A stretch of DNA of 64,000 bases from Effrenium voratum. Taxonomy: Eukaryota > Sar > Dinophyceae > Suessiales > Symbiodiniaceae. Made by a program: the position numbers and the translations under genes. The stretch lies in NCBI GenBank assembly GCA_963377175.1, contig CAUJNA010001213.1, positions 1,047,001-1,111,000 of the forward strand, read 5' to 3'. Positions 30,429 through 38,745 of the stretch are shown piece by piece (the first letter of the stretch is position 1; each line of letters begins with the position of its first letter). The notes beneath the pieces were generated by a model that worked only from the letters and a program-made list of their open reading frames with translations, did no database searches and had not been told where the DNA came from.

Positions 30429-30613
30429 TCCATTTACAAAAGAAGGGTCTTCAGCAGCCCGGTGGCCGGGTTCTCTATGACCCACATCAAGGGGTCAAAG
30501 CGCGCAATGATCTCAAGGGCGCTGAGCACCAGCGCGTCGCCCTCCAGGAGCCGCCGCGGGCGCGTCGTCAGCGCGCGGCTGTATTCCGTGCAGACGGGGC
30601 TGGCCCCTTCGTT
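30429..30613 (-). pseudogene. Antisense fragment of a C5 cytosine methyltransferase-like gene inside element 1
   Basis: On the - strand, about 60 codons read ASPVCTEYSRALTTRPRR, then LLEGDALVLSALEIIARF, then DPLMWVIENPATGLLKTL and a stop. SPxC resembles motif IV of C5-cytosine methyltransferases (PPC usual, PVC here), and V(I)ENP resembles motif VI (ENV usual). The + strand reading of this stretch breaks the element's own methyltransferase-like domain, whose two halves lie at 30.14-30.43 and 30.61-30.96 kb. I infer an inserted piece, possibly one exon or an RNA-templated patch. No SAM-binding or target-recognition parts are present, so it cannot be functional alone. Confidence 0.65.
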
Positions 30614-32341
30614 GACCTCGTGAACTCAATGGAATTTGCCAAACCGTTGATTGCTATTGAATGGCCTAGGAGTTGCACTTATTGGGACGATAAGGCTGTT
30701 GACAAATTCGTAATTCGAAACAATATGACTTCTGTTAAATTTGATGGTTGTGCTGTTGGTGTCAAAACTACCGATGGGATTCCTATGAAGAAACCATGGA
30801 CCGTGAAGACCAACATGCATTGCCTCCACAATTACCTTGATGGAAGAGTATGTTCTTGCGCTGTACAACATGCTGAAGGTAGGGGACGGAATCTCAAAAA
30901 TACTGAATCCTACACTTACATCATGACGGACTTGATTCACAAAGCTTTTGCTTATGCAGTGTCGGTTCAAGAAAAGGTTGTCCAAACACGGATTCTCGTT
31001 GCGACCATGGCTGAAGCACTGCCTGTGGAGAAGGCCCTGAAGACGGTGCGCTCGGCGTTCGATGCGAGGAATTACAAAGATGTGCCGCTCGCTCGGGTTG
31101 ACTACGGCTCGGACTACATCCTGCACGACGGGAAGGTGAAGGCCGAGGTCATCCCCGACGAGCTGCGCGTTGCCAACCGAGAGGCTTGGTCAGACATGTT
31201 CCGTGATGCGGCAACTCAATCATTCATCGTCAAGGACGTGAACTCCGGTGTCGACCTTGCCAAGATGAGTGAACGCACCGATGCGCTGACTCTCGCCAAG
31301 AATGCTATGTCGTCGTTGACAGGTGCTGCGGGTGTTCTCAAAGAGGCTCCGGCTGAGGCTTTCGATATCCTCTTCTGCCCGGGGAAACCCGCGGTCAACT
31401 ATCTGTTTTTCGGCGACTCCTTCAATGCATTGGTCAAAGATGGAGCAAAGACAGATGTTGGCACCATCATCAAGGAGAACAAGCGGACGCTGTTTGGGCA
31501 CAAGCACGAGGTCTGGTCCGAAATGACATGGGGCAAAGGACTGGCGGAATCTCTTGATGCCGCTGAGCGGGCAATGCTAAAGCTCGCCGAAAGGCCTGAG
31601 CCCCGGCCGTACGTCATCGTTATCTCCTGGTCTGGAAATGATGTCATTGGGCGAAACGGGTACATTGAGAACCCCGCCGCCCTAGCGGGCTGGGCCACTG
31701 ACTCCGAGGCAAAGCGCAAGGCTGCGATGGACATCATCGAAAGGAACGCCCGCGCGGTGATGACTGTCCGTGACCGGCTGCGACATATTGCTTTTCGAGA
31801 AGACGTGATTCAGGTCGTGCTCATCGTACCCCGGGACTTTGAGACGTACGGATTGAGCGAATCTTACAAGACTCAAATGGACGGTCATGCACGTTTGTTG
31901 CACGGTTCAGCGGGAATCACCGTCCTCGACCCCCAGACACTCATATCCAACACGTCCCGGGCAGACCGTATCCACACCGATGACACCGAGCGCAACAGAA
32001 AACATTACATCAACTTCTACGTGGCCGCCGCGAAGCTCGGGTACTGCATCGGCCAAATCAACCGCTTCGAAGGGGCTATGAATTGGTACCTCCTCGAAAG
32101 GGAATACATGAACATCGACACATCTATTCCCATCGTTGGCGCTACACCCCAGGAAACTGGCGGTCCGGCAATTGCAAAGAACCCTGAGGACCCTTTCGAC
32201 AACGAGGTCCGCGAGAGGGAGCTGGAGGCGATCAATGAAATCGCTGCGCAAGAGCCGAAGCGCGAGATTTTCCTGGAGACCGAGAAGGAGGCTAACCCCC
32301 TCTACCCACCGTCAAGGAGGAAGCAAAGATTTTGCAGATGA
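30614..32341 (+). CDS. Element 1: end of methyltransferase-like domain and SGNH/GDSL hydrolase
   Basis: The frame is open from about 30425 but reads as element protein only from DLVNSMEFAKPLIAIEWP (30.61 kb). IAIEWP and the following KKPWTVKTNM parallel FLHEHP and KKPTSYLTNS in element 2, so this is the second half of the split domain. Downstream is an SGNH hydrolase: FFGDSFN (Ser codon at 31418, block I), WGKGLAESL (block II), SWSGNDV (Asn codon at 31637, block III) and DRIH (Asp at 31964, His at 31973, block V). The Ser-His-Asp set is complete, so esterase or lipase-like chemistry is possible; the substrate is unknown. The stop at 32341 follows a likely 1-base indel near a C run at 32298. 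The next segment continues in another frame. Confidence 0.7.
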   Translation, partial: DLVNSMEFAKPLIAIEWPRSCTYWDDKAVDKFVIRNNMTSVKFDGCAVGVKTTDGIPMKKPWTVKTNMHCLHNYLDGRVCSCAVQHAEGRGRNLKNTESYTYIMTDLIHKAFAYAVSVQEKVVQTRILVATMAEALPVEKALKTVRSAFDARNYKDVPLARVDYGSDYILHDGKVKAEVIPDELRVANREAWSDMFRDAATQSFIVKDVNSGVDLAKMSERTDALTLAKNAMSSLTGAAGVLKEAPAEAFDILFCPGKPAVNYLFFGDSFNALVKDGAKTDVGTIIKENKRTLFGHKHEVWSEMTWGKGLAESLDAAERAMLKLAERPEPRPYVIVISWSGNDVIGRNGYIENPAALAGWATDSEAKRKAAMDIIERNARAVMTVRDRLRHIAFREDVIQVVLIVPRDFETYGLSESYKTQMDGHARLLHGSAGITVLDPQTLISNTSRADRIHTDDTERNRKHYINFYVAAAKLGYCIGQINRFEGAMNWYLLEREYMNIDTSIPIVGATPQETGGPAIAKNPEDPFDNEVRERELEAINEIAAQEPKREIFLETEKEANPLYPPSRRKQRFCR

Positions 32342-32898
32342 TGCAGCCCGACATCCACGCGGCGACCGTCAGCGGCCTCAACGATGTGATTGATTGGTCT
32401 TCTTCTTCCGATGAGGAGGACTTGATCAGCTTCGACCTGCCCCCTGGCTCTCAGCCTAAGGTCAGCCGGCCGAAAGGCCAGGCCGTTGAGGTTGCCGCAG
32501 TGGATCCGAACGATGTTGGCGAGGACGGCCAAATCAAGCTGTTCCTCACTTCCAAACGGAAAAGTCATAACAAAATGACTGCAGCTCTCAGTGCTGCGAC
32601 ACCAAAGGTGAAATCAAAGGCAATGCCAATGCCTGCTGCCTCATCCAGCGGTCAGGCGCCCGTGGCTGGGACTAGCAAGACTCAGCCAGGAGAGACCCGT
32701 GGCCCGGAGAACATCCCCAAGGCGAAGGCAGTTCCCAAAGCTGCTTCAAAGCCCGGGGAGACCCGTGGCCAGGCTGCTGAACCCAAGAGGGCGGTGGATC
32801 AAGTGCTCAGGAATCAAGATTCCCCAGATCCAGAACTATGGCAGAAGGACGTTCTTGAGCAAGAAGGTGTCGTATTTGGTTCGCGGACATGCCCATGA
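32305..32898 (+). CDS. Element 1: acidic/Pro-Lys linker between hydrolase and phosphotransferase
   Basis: A low-complexity polyprotein linker, read in the third frame from about LPTVKEEAKILQMMQPDIHA. It has an acidic Ser patch (SSSSDEEDL) and a repeated QPGETRG/KPGETRG phrase, and ends SPDPELWQKDV before the frame is lost at about 32850. No fold recognised. The same phrase PGETRG recurs at 33.92 kb, as if the repeats separate the domains. Confidence 0.55.
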   Translation, partial: PTVKEEAKILQMMQPDIHAATVSGLNDVIDWSSSSDEEDLISFDLPPGSQPKVSRPKGQAVEVAAVDPNDVGEDGQIKLFLTSKRKSHNKMTAALSAATPKVKSKAMPMPAASSSGQAPVAGTSKTQPGETRGPENIPKAKAVPKAASKPGETRGQAAEPKRAVDQVLRNQDSPDPELWQKDVLEQEGVVFGSRTCP

Positions 32899-34018
32899 AC
32901 ACGCGACGCGATCCATCCCTGAGATCAATCTCAAGGACAACTCCTTCGACTATGCAGCCGTTGCCAAATGGATCCAGCGCCGATATGACTGGAACTGCTC
33001 CCAATACACTCTTCTTCAGGCCACGTCCACATCGAATCGGTTCGAGGTCTACATCGAGCACGCGCCGGCCGGGCAGCAATGGAACGGGCTCAGTTTCATG
33101 CCCCTACGCATTCGCGCGTTCACCGGCCACAACGATTGGGTGACTGAGGCCAGTGGCTTTGACAATATTCCTGGAGATCCCATTGCAATGGATGTCAACT
33201 ACTCCATCGAGCACGCAAAGAAGGGTGTGCGACCGGGCTTCTGCAAAGATTTCTCGGACGCACGCCGAAAGGCGCTGCCCAAGATCGCCTACCACACGTG
33301 CAACATGCAGAACTTCTTTGACATCATCTACATGGGCATCTTCCCGGGCGGCATGGGGGACCGGCAAACCTCGCGTGGTCACGCCTATCTAACGGTGGTG
33401 CCTCCTTGGGACAGGCATGGCCGGAAGGCGGGGGGTGCGCGTGCTGACCGACCCATCAACATCGCCGTCGACGTGGAGATGTTGATCCAATTGGGGTGTC
33501 GGCTGTACGCACCCGGAGACGGGGAAGCCCTGGTGACGGAGGATTGGATCACGAACAAGGTCCTCATCTACGCCTACGACGCTGAATGTGCCAAGTTCAT
33601 CTGGTCCAACCGGATGTACGTCAGCGTCAGGCGGAACTACCAGGAAAGCATCAAGAAGTACCGAGAAGAGACCCAGAAAGGCGTCGTCGGTACCCCGGTG
33701 CTGGAGTCCTTCATGGCCAACCTCGAGAAGGAATGCAAGGCCTACTACAAGCAATGGGCTCCAACGGCGTGCCGTGACTTGACTCGGCCCCATCGCATCG
33801 GCAATATCACGAAAGTCAAGGATGTCGTCGACGAAAATCTTCCGAAGGACGAGCAAGTCATGCTTGAGTTCGAGACTGCTCGCTACGGCCTCTACAGAAA
33901 TTGGGCCCGTGCTGTGACGCAGCAGCCCGGGGAAACCCGAGGCCGGAGCGGTTTGTGGCAGGAACTCGACCCCAACAGGAAGAAGTCGACAAACTGGCGG
34001 TTCGCCGAAGTGATGCAC
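32852..34018 (+). CDS. Element 1: Tpt1/KptA-like RNA 2'-phosphotransferase domain
   Basis: This frame (open 32699-34198) becomes domain-like at FLSKKVSYLVRG. Family landmarks in order: LSKKxSYLVRGH (LSKxLSxxLRH in Tpt1), NRFEVYI (KxRF), IRAFTGHND (IRAxQGHS), AYHTCNMQNFFDIIYMGIFP (HGTxxxxWxxIxxxGL), SRGHAYL (RxHIHL) and INIAVDVEMLIQLGCRLY. Tpt1 enzymes remove an internal 2'-phosphate from RNA splice junctions using NAD+, with an Arg-His-Arg-Arg set. Here Arg codons at 32882, 33113 and 33374 and His at 32888 fit, with one Gly inserted between the first Arg and His. It has diverged (HT for HGT), so activity is uncertain and another ADP-ribosyl-transferase-fold role is possible. The reading frame is lost after a 28-bp tandem duplication at 33991-34046. 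Confidence 0.7.
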
Positions 34019-34046
34019 AAACTGGCGGTTCGTCGAGTGCAATCGC
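33991..34046 (+). repeat. 28-bp tandem duplication causing a frameshift in element 1
   Basis: AAACTGGCGGTTCGCCGAAG then TGATGCAC is followed immediately by a near copy. Each copy encodes TNWRF(A/V)E, in frames offset by 28 bases. The protein resumes correctly only in the second copy's frame. Confidence 0.7.
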
Positions 34047-34928
34047 TGCAAAATTCTCATCCCGGTTGGCACCATCAACTGTTTCCAGTGCAGCCAGTTG
34101 ATGGAACGGATGCCCGACATCAAGAAGATAGCCAGGGTCGTCCGGTTGCAGGAGATGGCCAACTCATTGGGCGTGCCGTTGTCCATGGACCAGGTTGAGA
34201 CTCAGATCTTGACGCAGCGACAGGATGCGCGGGGGGATCGAAGCGCAAGAGGGGGCCTCGGCATCATGAAGGACATTGCCAAGAAAGCAGTTCTTCGCAA
34301 CAAGGAGTACACCACGCTCTACGAGAGGCTGATCAATGACCCCTTTTACGCCTACACTGCCGCGCGGGGAGACCTGACGCCGTCCGCCCTCGAGTTCATC
34401 GAGAAAGTGGCACGATGCATCATTCCGAATTTCGTGAGAACCAAGGAGATGATCCAAGGAAGCGTGGCTGTGCCGAAATATCACGCACGGCTAACGCTGG
34501 TGCCGCCTACGGAGGATGTGCAGGAGGTCGACCCGAAGGACGTCTACGTTGTGCATGGCGGCAGATTTCTGGAACCAGAACAATTTGCTGCACTTTACGG
34601 AAGCCTTGACAAGAGCAACCGCTACAGCGTGATGGGCTGGACCCGGGATTTCTCGTCTGTGGGAGACCCCGAAATGGTATTGGTGGAGTTGCTCTGCTTC
34701 GTCGAAGAGGAGATCCCCAACATCGAGATCCCTGGGCGGGCCACCCCGCTCCCTGCAGTTGTCGGTGTGGCGCGCAAGCCCATTCCGCAGCTCCGGGAGA
34801 CCGGTGGCCAATGGCAGGATCGTCAATGGAGCCAGTCGTACTGGGGAAGTTGGGGCCAGTCCTGGGACTCGTGGTGGTCTGATGATCAGCGCCCGTGGAA
34901 GAGCTCCCGCAATTGGGATTGGCGATGA
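34014..34928 (+). CDS. Element 1: zinc ribbon and C-terminal region of the polyprotein
   Basis: Reads TNWRFVECNRCKILIPVG, then TINCFQCSQLMERMPDIKK. Two CxxC pairs (CNRC, CFQC) about 15 residues apart form a likely zinc ribbon. A helical region of about 200 residues follows, then a Trp/Ser/Gln-rich tail (WSQSYWGSWGQSWDSWW) and a TGA at 34926-34928, about 280 bp before the 3' LTR. The rest has no recognised fold. This is the natural end of the polyprotein. Confidence 0.6.
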   Translation, partial: CTNWRFVECNRCKILIPVGTINCFQCSQLMERMPDIKKIARVVRLQEMANSLGVPLSMDQVETQILTQRQDARGDRSARGGLGIMKDIAKKAVLRNKEYTTLYERLINDPFYAYTAARGDLTPSALEFIEKVARCIIPNFVRTKEMIQGSVAVPKYHARLTLVPPTEDVQEVDPKDVYVVHGGRFLEPEQFAALYGSLDKSNRYSVMGWTRDFSSVGDPEMVLVELLCFVEEEIPNIEIPGRATPLPAVVGVARKPIPQLRETGGQWQDRQWSQSYWGSWGQSWDSWWSDDQRPWKSSRNWDWR

Positions 34929-35202
34929 ATGAGCGATCTCTTCGACAATATTTTCTATCTTCGGCTGACATCCACTTACATTTCAAATTCAATTTCCATT
35001 ATACTTCTCAATCATGTTGGCCGAGGATCAATGTACAGTGCATGAGCACGCCTCGCGAGAGCGACGGTCAGTGGAGGCGGAAGACCTTAGCTACCGATCG
35101 CTCAAATCCAAGTGCTTGTGTGCTGCAAAATGACATCATGCCTATCGGGTTTCTTTGGTTGTCTCATCCCTTTCATTTGTCCTCCTGTTTCACATTCGGG
35201 CA
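34929..35202 (+). other. Element 1, 3' untranslated region
   Basis: Non-coding stretch between the last stop and the polypurine tract. No gene or repeat recognised. Confidence 0.5.
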
Positions 35203-35209
35203 CGGGGGG
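35203..35209 (+). promoter_or_regulatory. Polypurine tract of element 1
   Basis: CGGGGGG lies directly before the 3' LTR, where plus-strand DNA synthesis would be primed. Confidence 0.5.
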
Positions 35210-35370
35210 TGTAGTTTGCAACGTGATGTATTTATCAACCATGTAAACCCCAATGCATGCATGTCTCACTTGTGCAGTCTCATCATTACGACTGCACGTG
35301 GCTCAAGGAAAAAGCGCGCTGAGTACAGGGTCCAATTGTGACCCTTCCCGGTTGTTTAACCTGTTCTATA
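35210..35370 (+). repeat. Element 1, 3' LTR
   Basis: 161 bp with no difference seen from 22761-22921. It is followed by CTCGG, the right copy of the target duplication (35371-35375). Confidence 0.9.
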
Positions 35371-35734
35371 CTCGGGACACCCCCAGTTGTTAGAAGCAAA
35401 CTCCACAGGTGTTGACTAGTGTTGACCTTAAAGTCAAGAGCTACCCACAGGTGCAGCATCAACGCCCGTTGCTTCAAAAGCTTTGCCTGATGCCCTGAAT
35501 TCCATGGACTTTGTATGCTCTCTCTTTTTTTTTGGGGGGGGGTGTTCGACCATTTCGTGGCGAGCAACAAGTTTGGTGATTTTGTTGGGCCCATCCCCTC
35601 GATCCAGATTGAAAGGGATTCAGCGAACCCCTTGGGCTAAAGACGGAAAGCTTGGCGAAGTCTGGCTACCAAGTTGCTAAGTCAGCTAGCAGAAGGCAGC
35701 AGTGGCTTTCTGGCTGCGTCTATATACTACTGTG

Positions 35735-35876
35735 GATGGGCAAAATCCTGCACCACCTAAGAAGCCCTTGGAATGCTGCTTCCCCGCTAAATCCAACCAA
35801 ACCATGGGTTTTCAACACCATGGTTTTTCAGGTGGTGCGAGAAGTGAAGCGAAATGTTCGCCACCATCCGCGGTGC
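35735..35876 (+). repeat. Dispersed repeat, family G, copy 1
   Basis: GGTGCGAGAAGTGAA...TTCGCCACCATCC...GTGCCACAAAAG matches 58859-58905 (GGTGCGAGAAGCGAATTTCG, CAACCATCCACAGTATCAC). The upstream half has a palindromic ACCATGGTTT context in both. Confidence 0.4.
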
Positions 35877-35939
35877 CACAAAAGATGGGAGCTGAGTTGC
35901 TTTGGGGGTCCCCGTGGTCTGTTCGCACTTTTGAACTCA

Positions 35940-36081
35940 CTTCCTGAGTTCATGAACCTTAAACTTTTTGGGAAGACCATTTTAGTTTGGGCCATCCACT
36001 TTTGTAGACTTTTTGGGAAGTTCATGAACTTTTTGGGTAAATTATAAAGTTTGGACTTTTTTTGGGGGCCATCCGCTCGGC
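35940..36081 (+). repeat. Intron repeat, family C, copy 4
   Basis: CTTCCTGAGTTCATGAACCT, ACTTTTTGGGAAGACCATTT, GTTTGGACTTTTTTTGGGGG, CCATCCGCTCGGCAAGCGAG. Coding-like sequence starts directly after this final AG. Confidence 0.65.
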
Positions 36082-36230
36082 AAGCGAGTGAAGGCCAGCG
36101 CCCATGGCGCCGAAAGCCTCGGCTTGGCCCTCGCGGAGGCCGAGGAGCTGGAGGCCGCCCTGGCTGAGGGCGCGGAGGGTGTGGAGGGCTGCGCCTGCCA
36201 ATCCGTTCGCACCACTGGGACGCCAAGGGA
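36082..36230 (+). CDS. Candidate exon, unknown gene (block I, 1)
   Basis: Reads VKASAHGAESLGLALAEAEE, then LEAALAEGAEGVEGCACQS, an Ala/Glu-rich probable helix. The acceptor may be the AG that ends family C copy 4 (GCAAGCGAG). Product unknown. Confidence 0.45.
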
Positions 36231-36984
36231 AAGCCATGAGGTTTGCTATGGTTTTTTTCAGGGGAATCGAATCATCCCGAATCCCATGGTTTCTCAGATG
36301 GTGCAGAATGGAGTTCGCAAATTTATCGCAGTAGACGCCCAGTACGCCCAGTGGCCAGATGCGCAGGCGGTTCTGCTATATTCCTGAACGGGGAGTATCG
36401 TAGGCCTATAGAAACCTGCTTTACTCTCTTGGTAGAACCAACAGTCAGCTCGGGTTGTGGACGCTGCTGGGTTCTTGTGGGGTCAAACGGAAACCAACAT
36501 GGTAGAAAACATGTTACTACTGAGAGACCCCTTCAGCCTTCAGCTGCTATGTTTCCTCACGCAGAAAGACAAGCCCACGTTTAAATTAGTGGCAGCGATC
36601 CCCATTCACTCAGGGCCATTCAATGGCAATCCGTAGTCCTTGGGATTCGAATTTGTTTTACACTTGAAGCTTTCTTGCATGTGGAGGTTAAGCAAAGGTA
36701 TTACGTTTGGCCATAAATAAAGCTTTATGAAATACACTTGCTTTACACTTGACCAGGCTCAAGCATATTGTCGGTTGCAGGTGTGCAAGATTTGGAACGG
36801 CAGTCCCGGGGCTTGCCAAAAAACCAACCGCATTCAATCACCACTATTAGTATGACACCCCACAGATTTCGGGGTTCCCTTGTTTGTGTGTGTTTTGTGA
36901 GGGTACCTTTTTTTGTGGTTTTAAAAGAAGAAGGACAGCAGCATTTTGAGGGTACTCCAAAGGGGCGCTCTGGGCCTTCCGTCC

Positions 36985-37118
36985 ACCAGGAGATCTTGCG
37001 CCAGCACAGCCAGAGCTGTGGACACGAGGGGCCCGTCCGTCCAGAAAGCCGGCGGAGCGAGCGGGCGGAAGAGTTGCTCTTCAGATGGGACAAGGACGCT
37101 TGGGAAGGGGCCGCAGGT
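36985..37118 (+). CDS. Candidate exon, unknown gene (block I, 2)
   Basis: Reads SVHQEILRQHSQSCGHEGPV, then RPESRRSERAEELLFRWD. Highly charged and helical. The antisense frame (36743-37597) is longer but has no motif and spans obvious intron sequence. Product unknown. Confidence 0.45.
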
Positions 37119-37756
37119 TGATCCTTTTTGTTTTGGGGGGGGGTTCCTCCAACAGGGGCAGTTTCAATGGTTGTTTGAGGCTTGGTACCCTTTGCGATTG
37201 GAATTGAGAGGGAAACCAGCAGCAAACCAGCCAGTTTGAGCGTTGCCCCATTTAGAGACAAAGCCATGTTGATCCCTCGTGAGCCTTTGAGGGCTTCAAA
37301 TGTCTTTTTTGGGGGCCACTTCGGAGGTTTGAAGATGTCACGCTGATAGACGCAATTTGGTTTGAAAGTGTCGCGGAATATGGACCATGCACCACACATT
37401 TGCTTTTTTGGCTTGGGGCTGGGAAAGATCCTGAGCAGTTGTGCTGCGGCCCCCCGTGTTTTTTGTTTGTTGTTTTTTTCCCCATGTTGCTCGGCGGGTT
37501 TCAGCACTTTCCTTTTTGTGCCAGGGGTCCTTGGGCAATCGGGAGCCACCTCCCCATTCTTCTCTGTCAGAAAGTTGGCAAGCAACCCTGGGAACATGGC
37601 TCACATTGGATCCCACCACAAGAGCATTGATTGTCTTTCACGAGCCTGCAGGTTCCATGGAATTATTCAATCAGTCTTGAAAAAGGTACCAAACAAGGAC
37701 CAGAGAGACGAAAACTACGGAATCCACCAAAAGCCCAAGCGCGTCCGGACCCATCT

Positions 37757-37872
37757 TCTAGAGCCACCTCTCCCCGTGAAAGGCGAGCGCCTTGCCGCTT
37801 GCTCTCCGAGGAGGAGCAAGCGGCGCGACAAGAGCTGGCCGGGCTGAAGAGCAGCATGGCGCAGGCGGACTG
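37757..37872 (+). CDS. Candidate exon, unknown gene (block I, 3)
   Basis: Reads SRATSPRERRAPCRLLSEEE, then QAARQELAGLKSSMAQADC. Likely coiled-coil forming. Flanks are T-rich. Confidence 0.45.
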
Positions 37873-38487
37873 CCCTCACAGTAGGATGGTTTCGCGAAAT
37901 CCATTTGCTTCTCGCACCATTCAGACACCAACGGAATTTCATCCATTTGCGGAAAGGAATATTTATTTTTCACCCTTTTTTCCCCCGTGTTGGCTTTAGA
38001 GGAAATCTATCACTACTGGACATGTTTTTTTCCAGGGGGCTGAAGCAAATGGAAGGAATGATTCGTTCACCCAACGTAGACGCGAAGCCTAATCCTAGCT
38101 TTTGAATCTTGAGTTTGGGCGGGAGGTTAAAGAACCTGCCCTCGTTTCCTTCATGGTCCTCCAATTCCCTTTTCCATGCCGCCCTCCAAATCCATTTGGT
38201 GGGCTGAGGGGGGTTTGTTTCGTCATATTTTTCCTGCTACAAATTAGCTTTGCCAGAAAACAAACATAAGAATAGGGTCTCAAATGATTGGTTTGGACTT
38301 GTTGCAGCGGAAAAGGACCAAAGGCACCACTTTCAAAGCTGCCGGAAAGGCGTTGGTTCCCCTTGAGTAACTGGGTTACCCACCCCTTATCACCAGTGCC
38401 TCCCAAGCAAATTCGAGATCCCCTATCTGCCTGAGGCAGCAGATACCCCGGCCAAAAACACAAACAAACAGTGATATAGTTAAAAAC

Positions 38488-38590
38488 GCACTTCCTGAGT
38501 TCATGGACTTCAGCTTTTTGGGACAGACATTTCAGTGGCAAGTTCAACCTTTGGACTTTGGGCCCATCAACCCAGGAAGTGAGAAAAGAC
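38488..38590 (+). repeat. Intron repeat, family C, copy 5
   Basis: ACTTCCTGAGTTCATGGACT, GCTTTTTGGGACAGACATTT, CAGTGGCAAG, GGCCCATCAACCCAGGAAGT then GAG. Confidence 0.65.
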
Positions 38591-38645
38591 ATGACTGGTC
38601 GCAACTACACACACCCAGAAGCACGGAGTGAGTCGCCCGTCGCCA

Positions 38646-38745
38646 GAGGCGGCAGCGGATTTGCGCTCAGGGCTTCGGCGCCTGAGTTGGGACGAGGAGG
38701 CGGGGGCGGGCTCGCAATCGGGGAGGGTTGAAGCCGCGGTCAAAG
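38646..38745 (+). CDS. Candidate exon, unknown gene (block I, 4)
   Basis: Reads PEAAADLRSGLRRLSWDEEA, then GAGSQSGRVEAAVK. It starts about 55 bp after family C copy 5. Donor probably at ...GTCAAAG|TACAAG or nearby. Product unknown. Confidence 0.45.

Larger units (their letters stand above)
22761..35370 (+). mobile_element. Ty1/copia LTR retrotransposon with extra enzymatic domains (element 1)
   Basis: A 12,610-bp element bounded by LTRs of 161 bp that I find identical, flanked by the 5-bp duplication CTCGG. Domain order along the + strand: Gag with coiled coil, Lys tract and two CCCH fingers; protease; integrase; reverse transcriptase; RNase H; C5-methyltransferase-like domain; SGNH/GDSL hydrolase; Tpt1/KptA-like RNA 2'-phosphotransferase; zinc ribbon with a Trp/Ser-rich tail. 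Integrase before reverse transcriptase places it in Ty1/copia. The coding region shifts frame at about 29,240, is interrupted at 30,429-30,613, and shifts again at about 32,300, 32,850 and 34,019. Apart from those breaks it would be one polyprotein of roughly 3,900-4,000 residues. It probably sits in an intron of a host gene. Confidence 0.9.

Noticed and set aside
33389..34186. 265-codon - strand frame opposite the phosphotransferase domain
   Set aside because: The + strand carries ordered family motifs; the - strand frame has none and reflects the same codon bias read backwards.
36743..37597. 284-codon - strand frame
   Set aside because: It overlaps intron repeats and the better + strand exon at 36985-37118. 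It has no motif, and its composition changes along its length as expected for chance.
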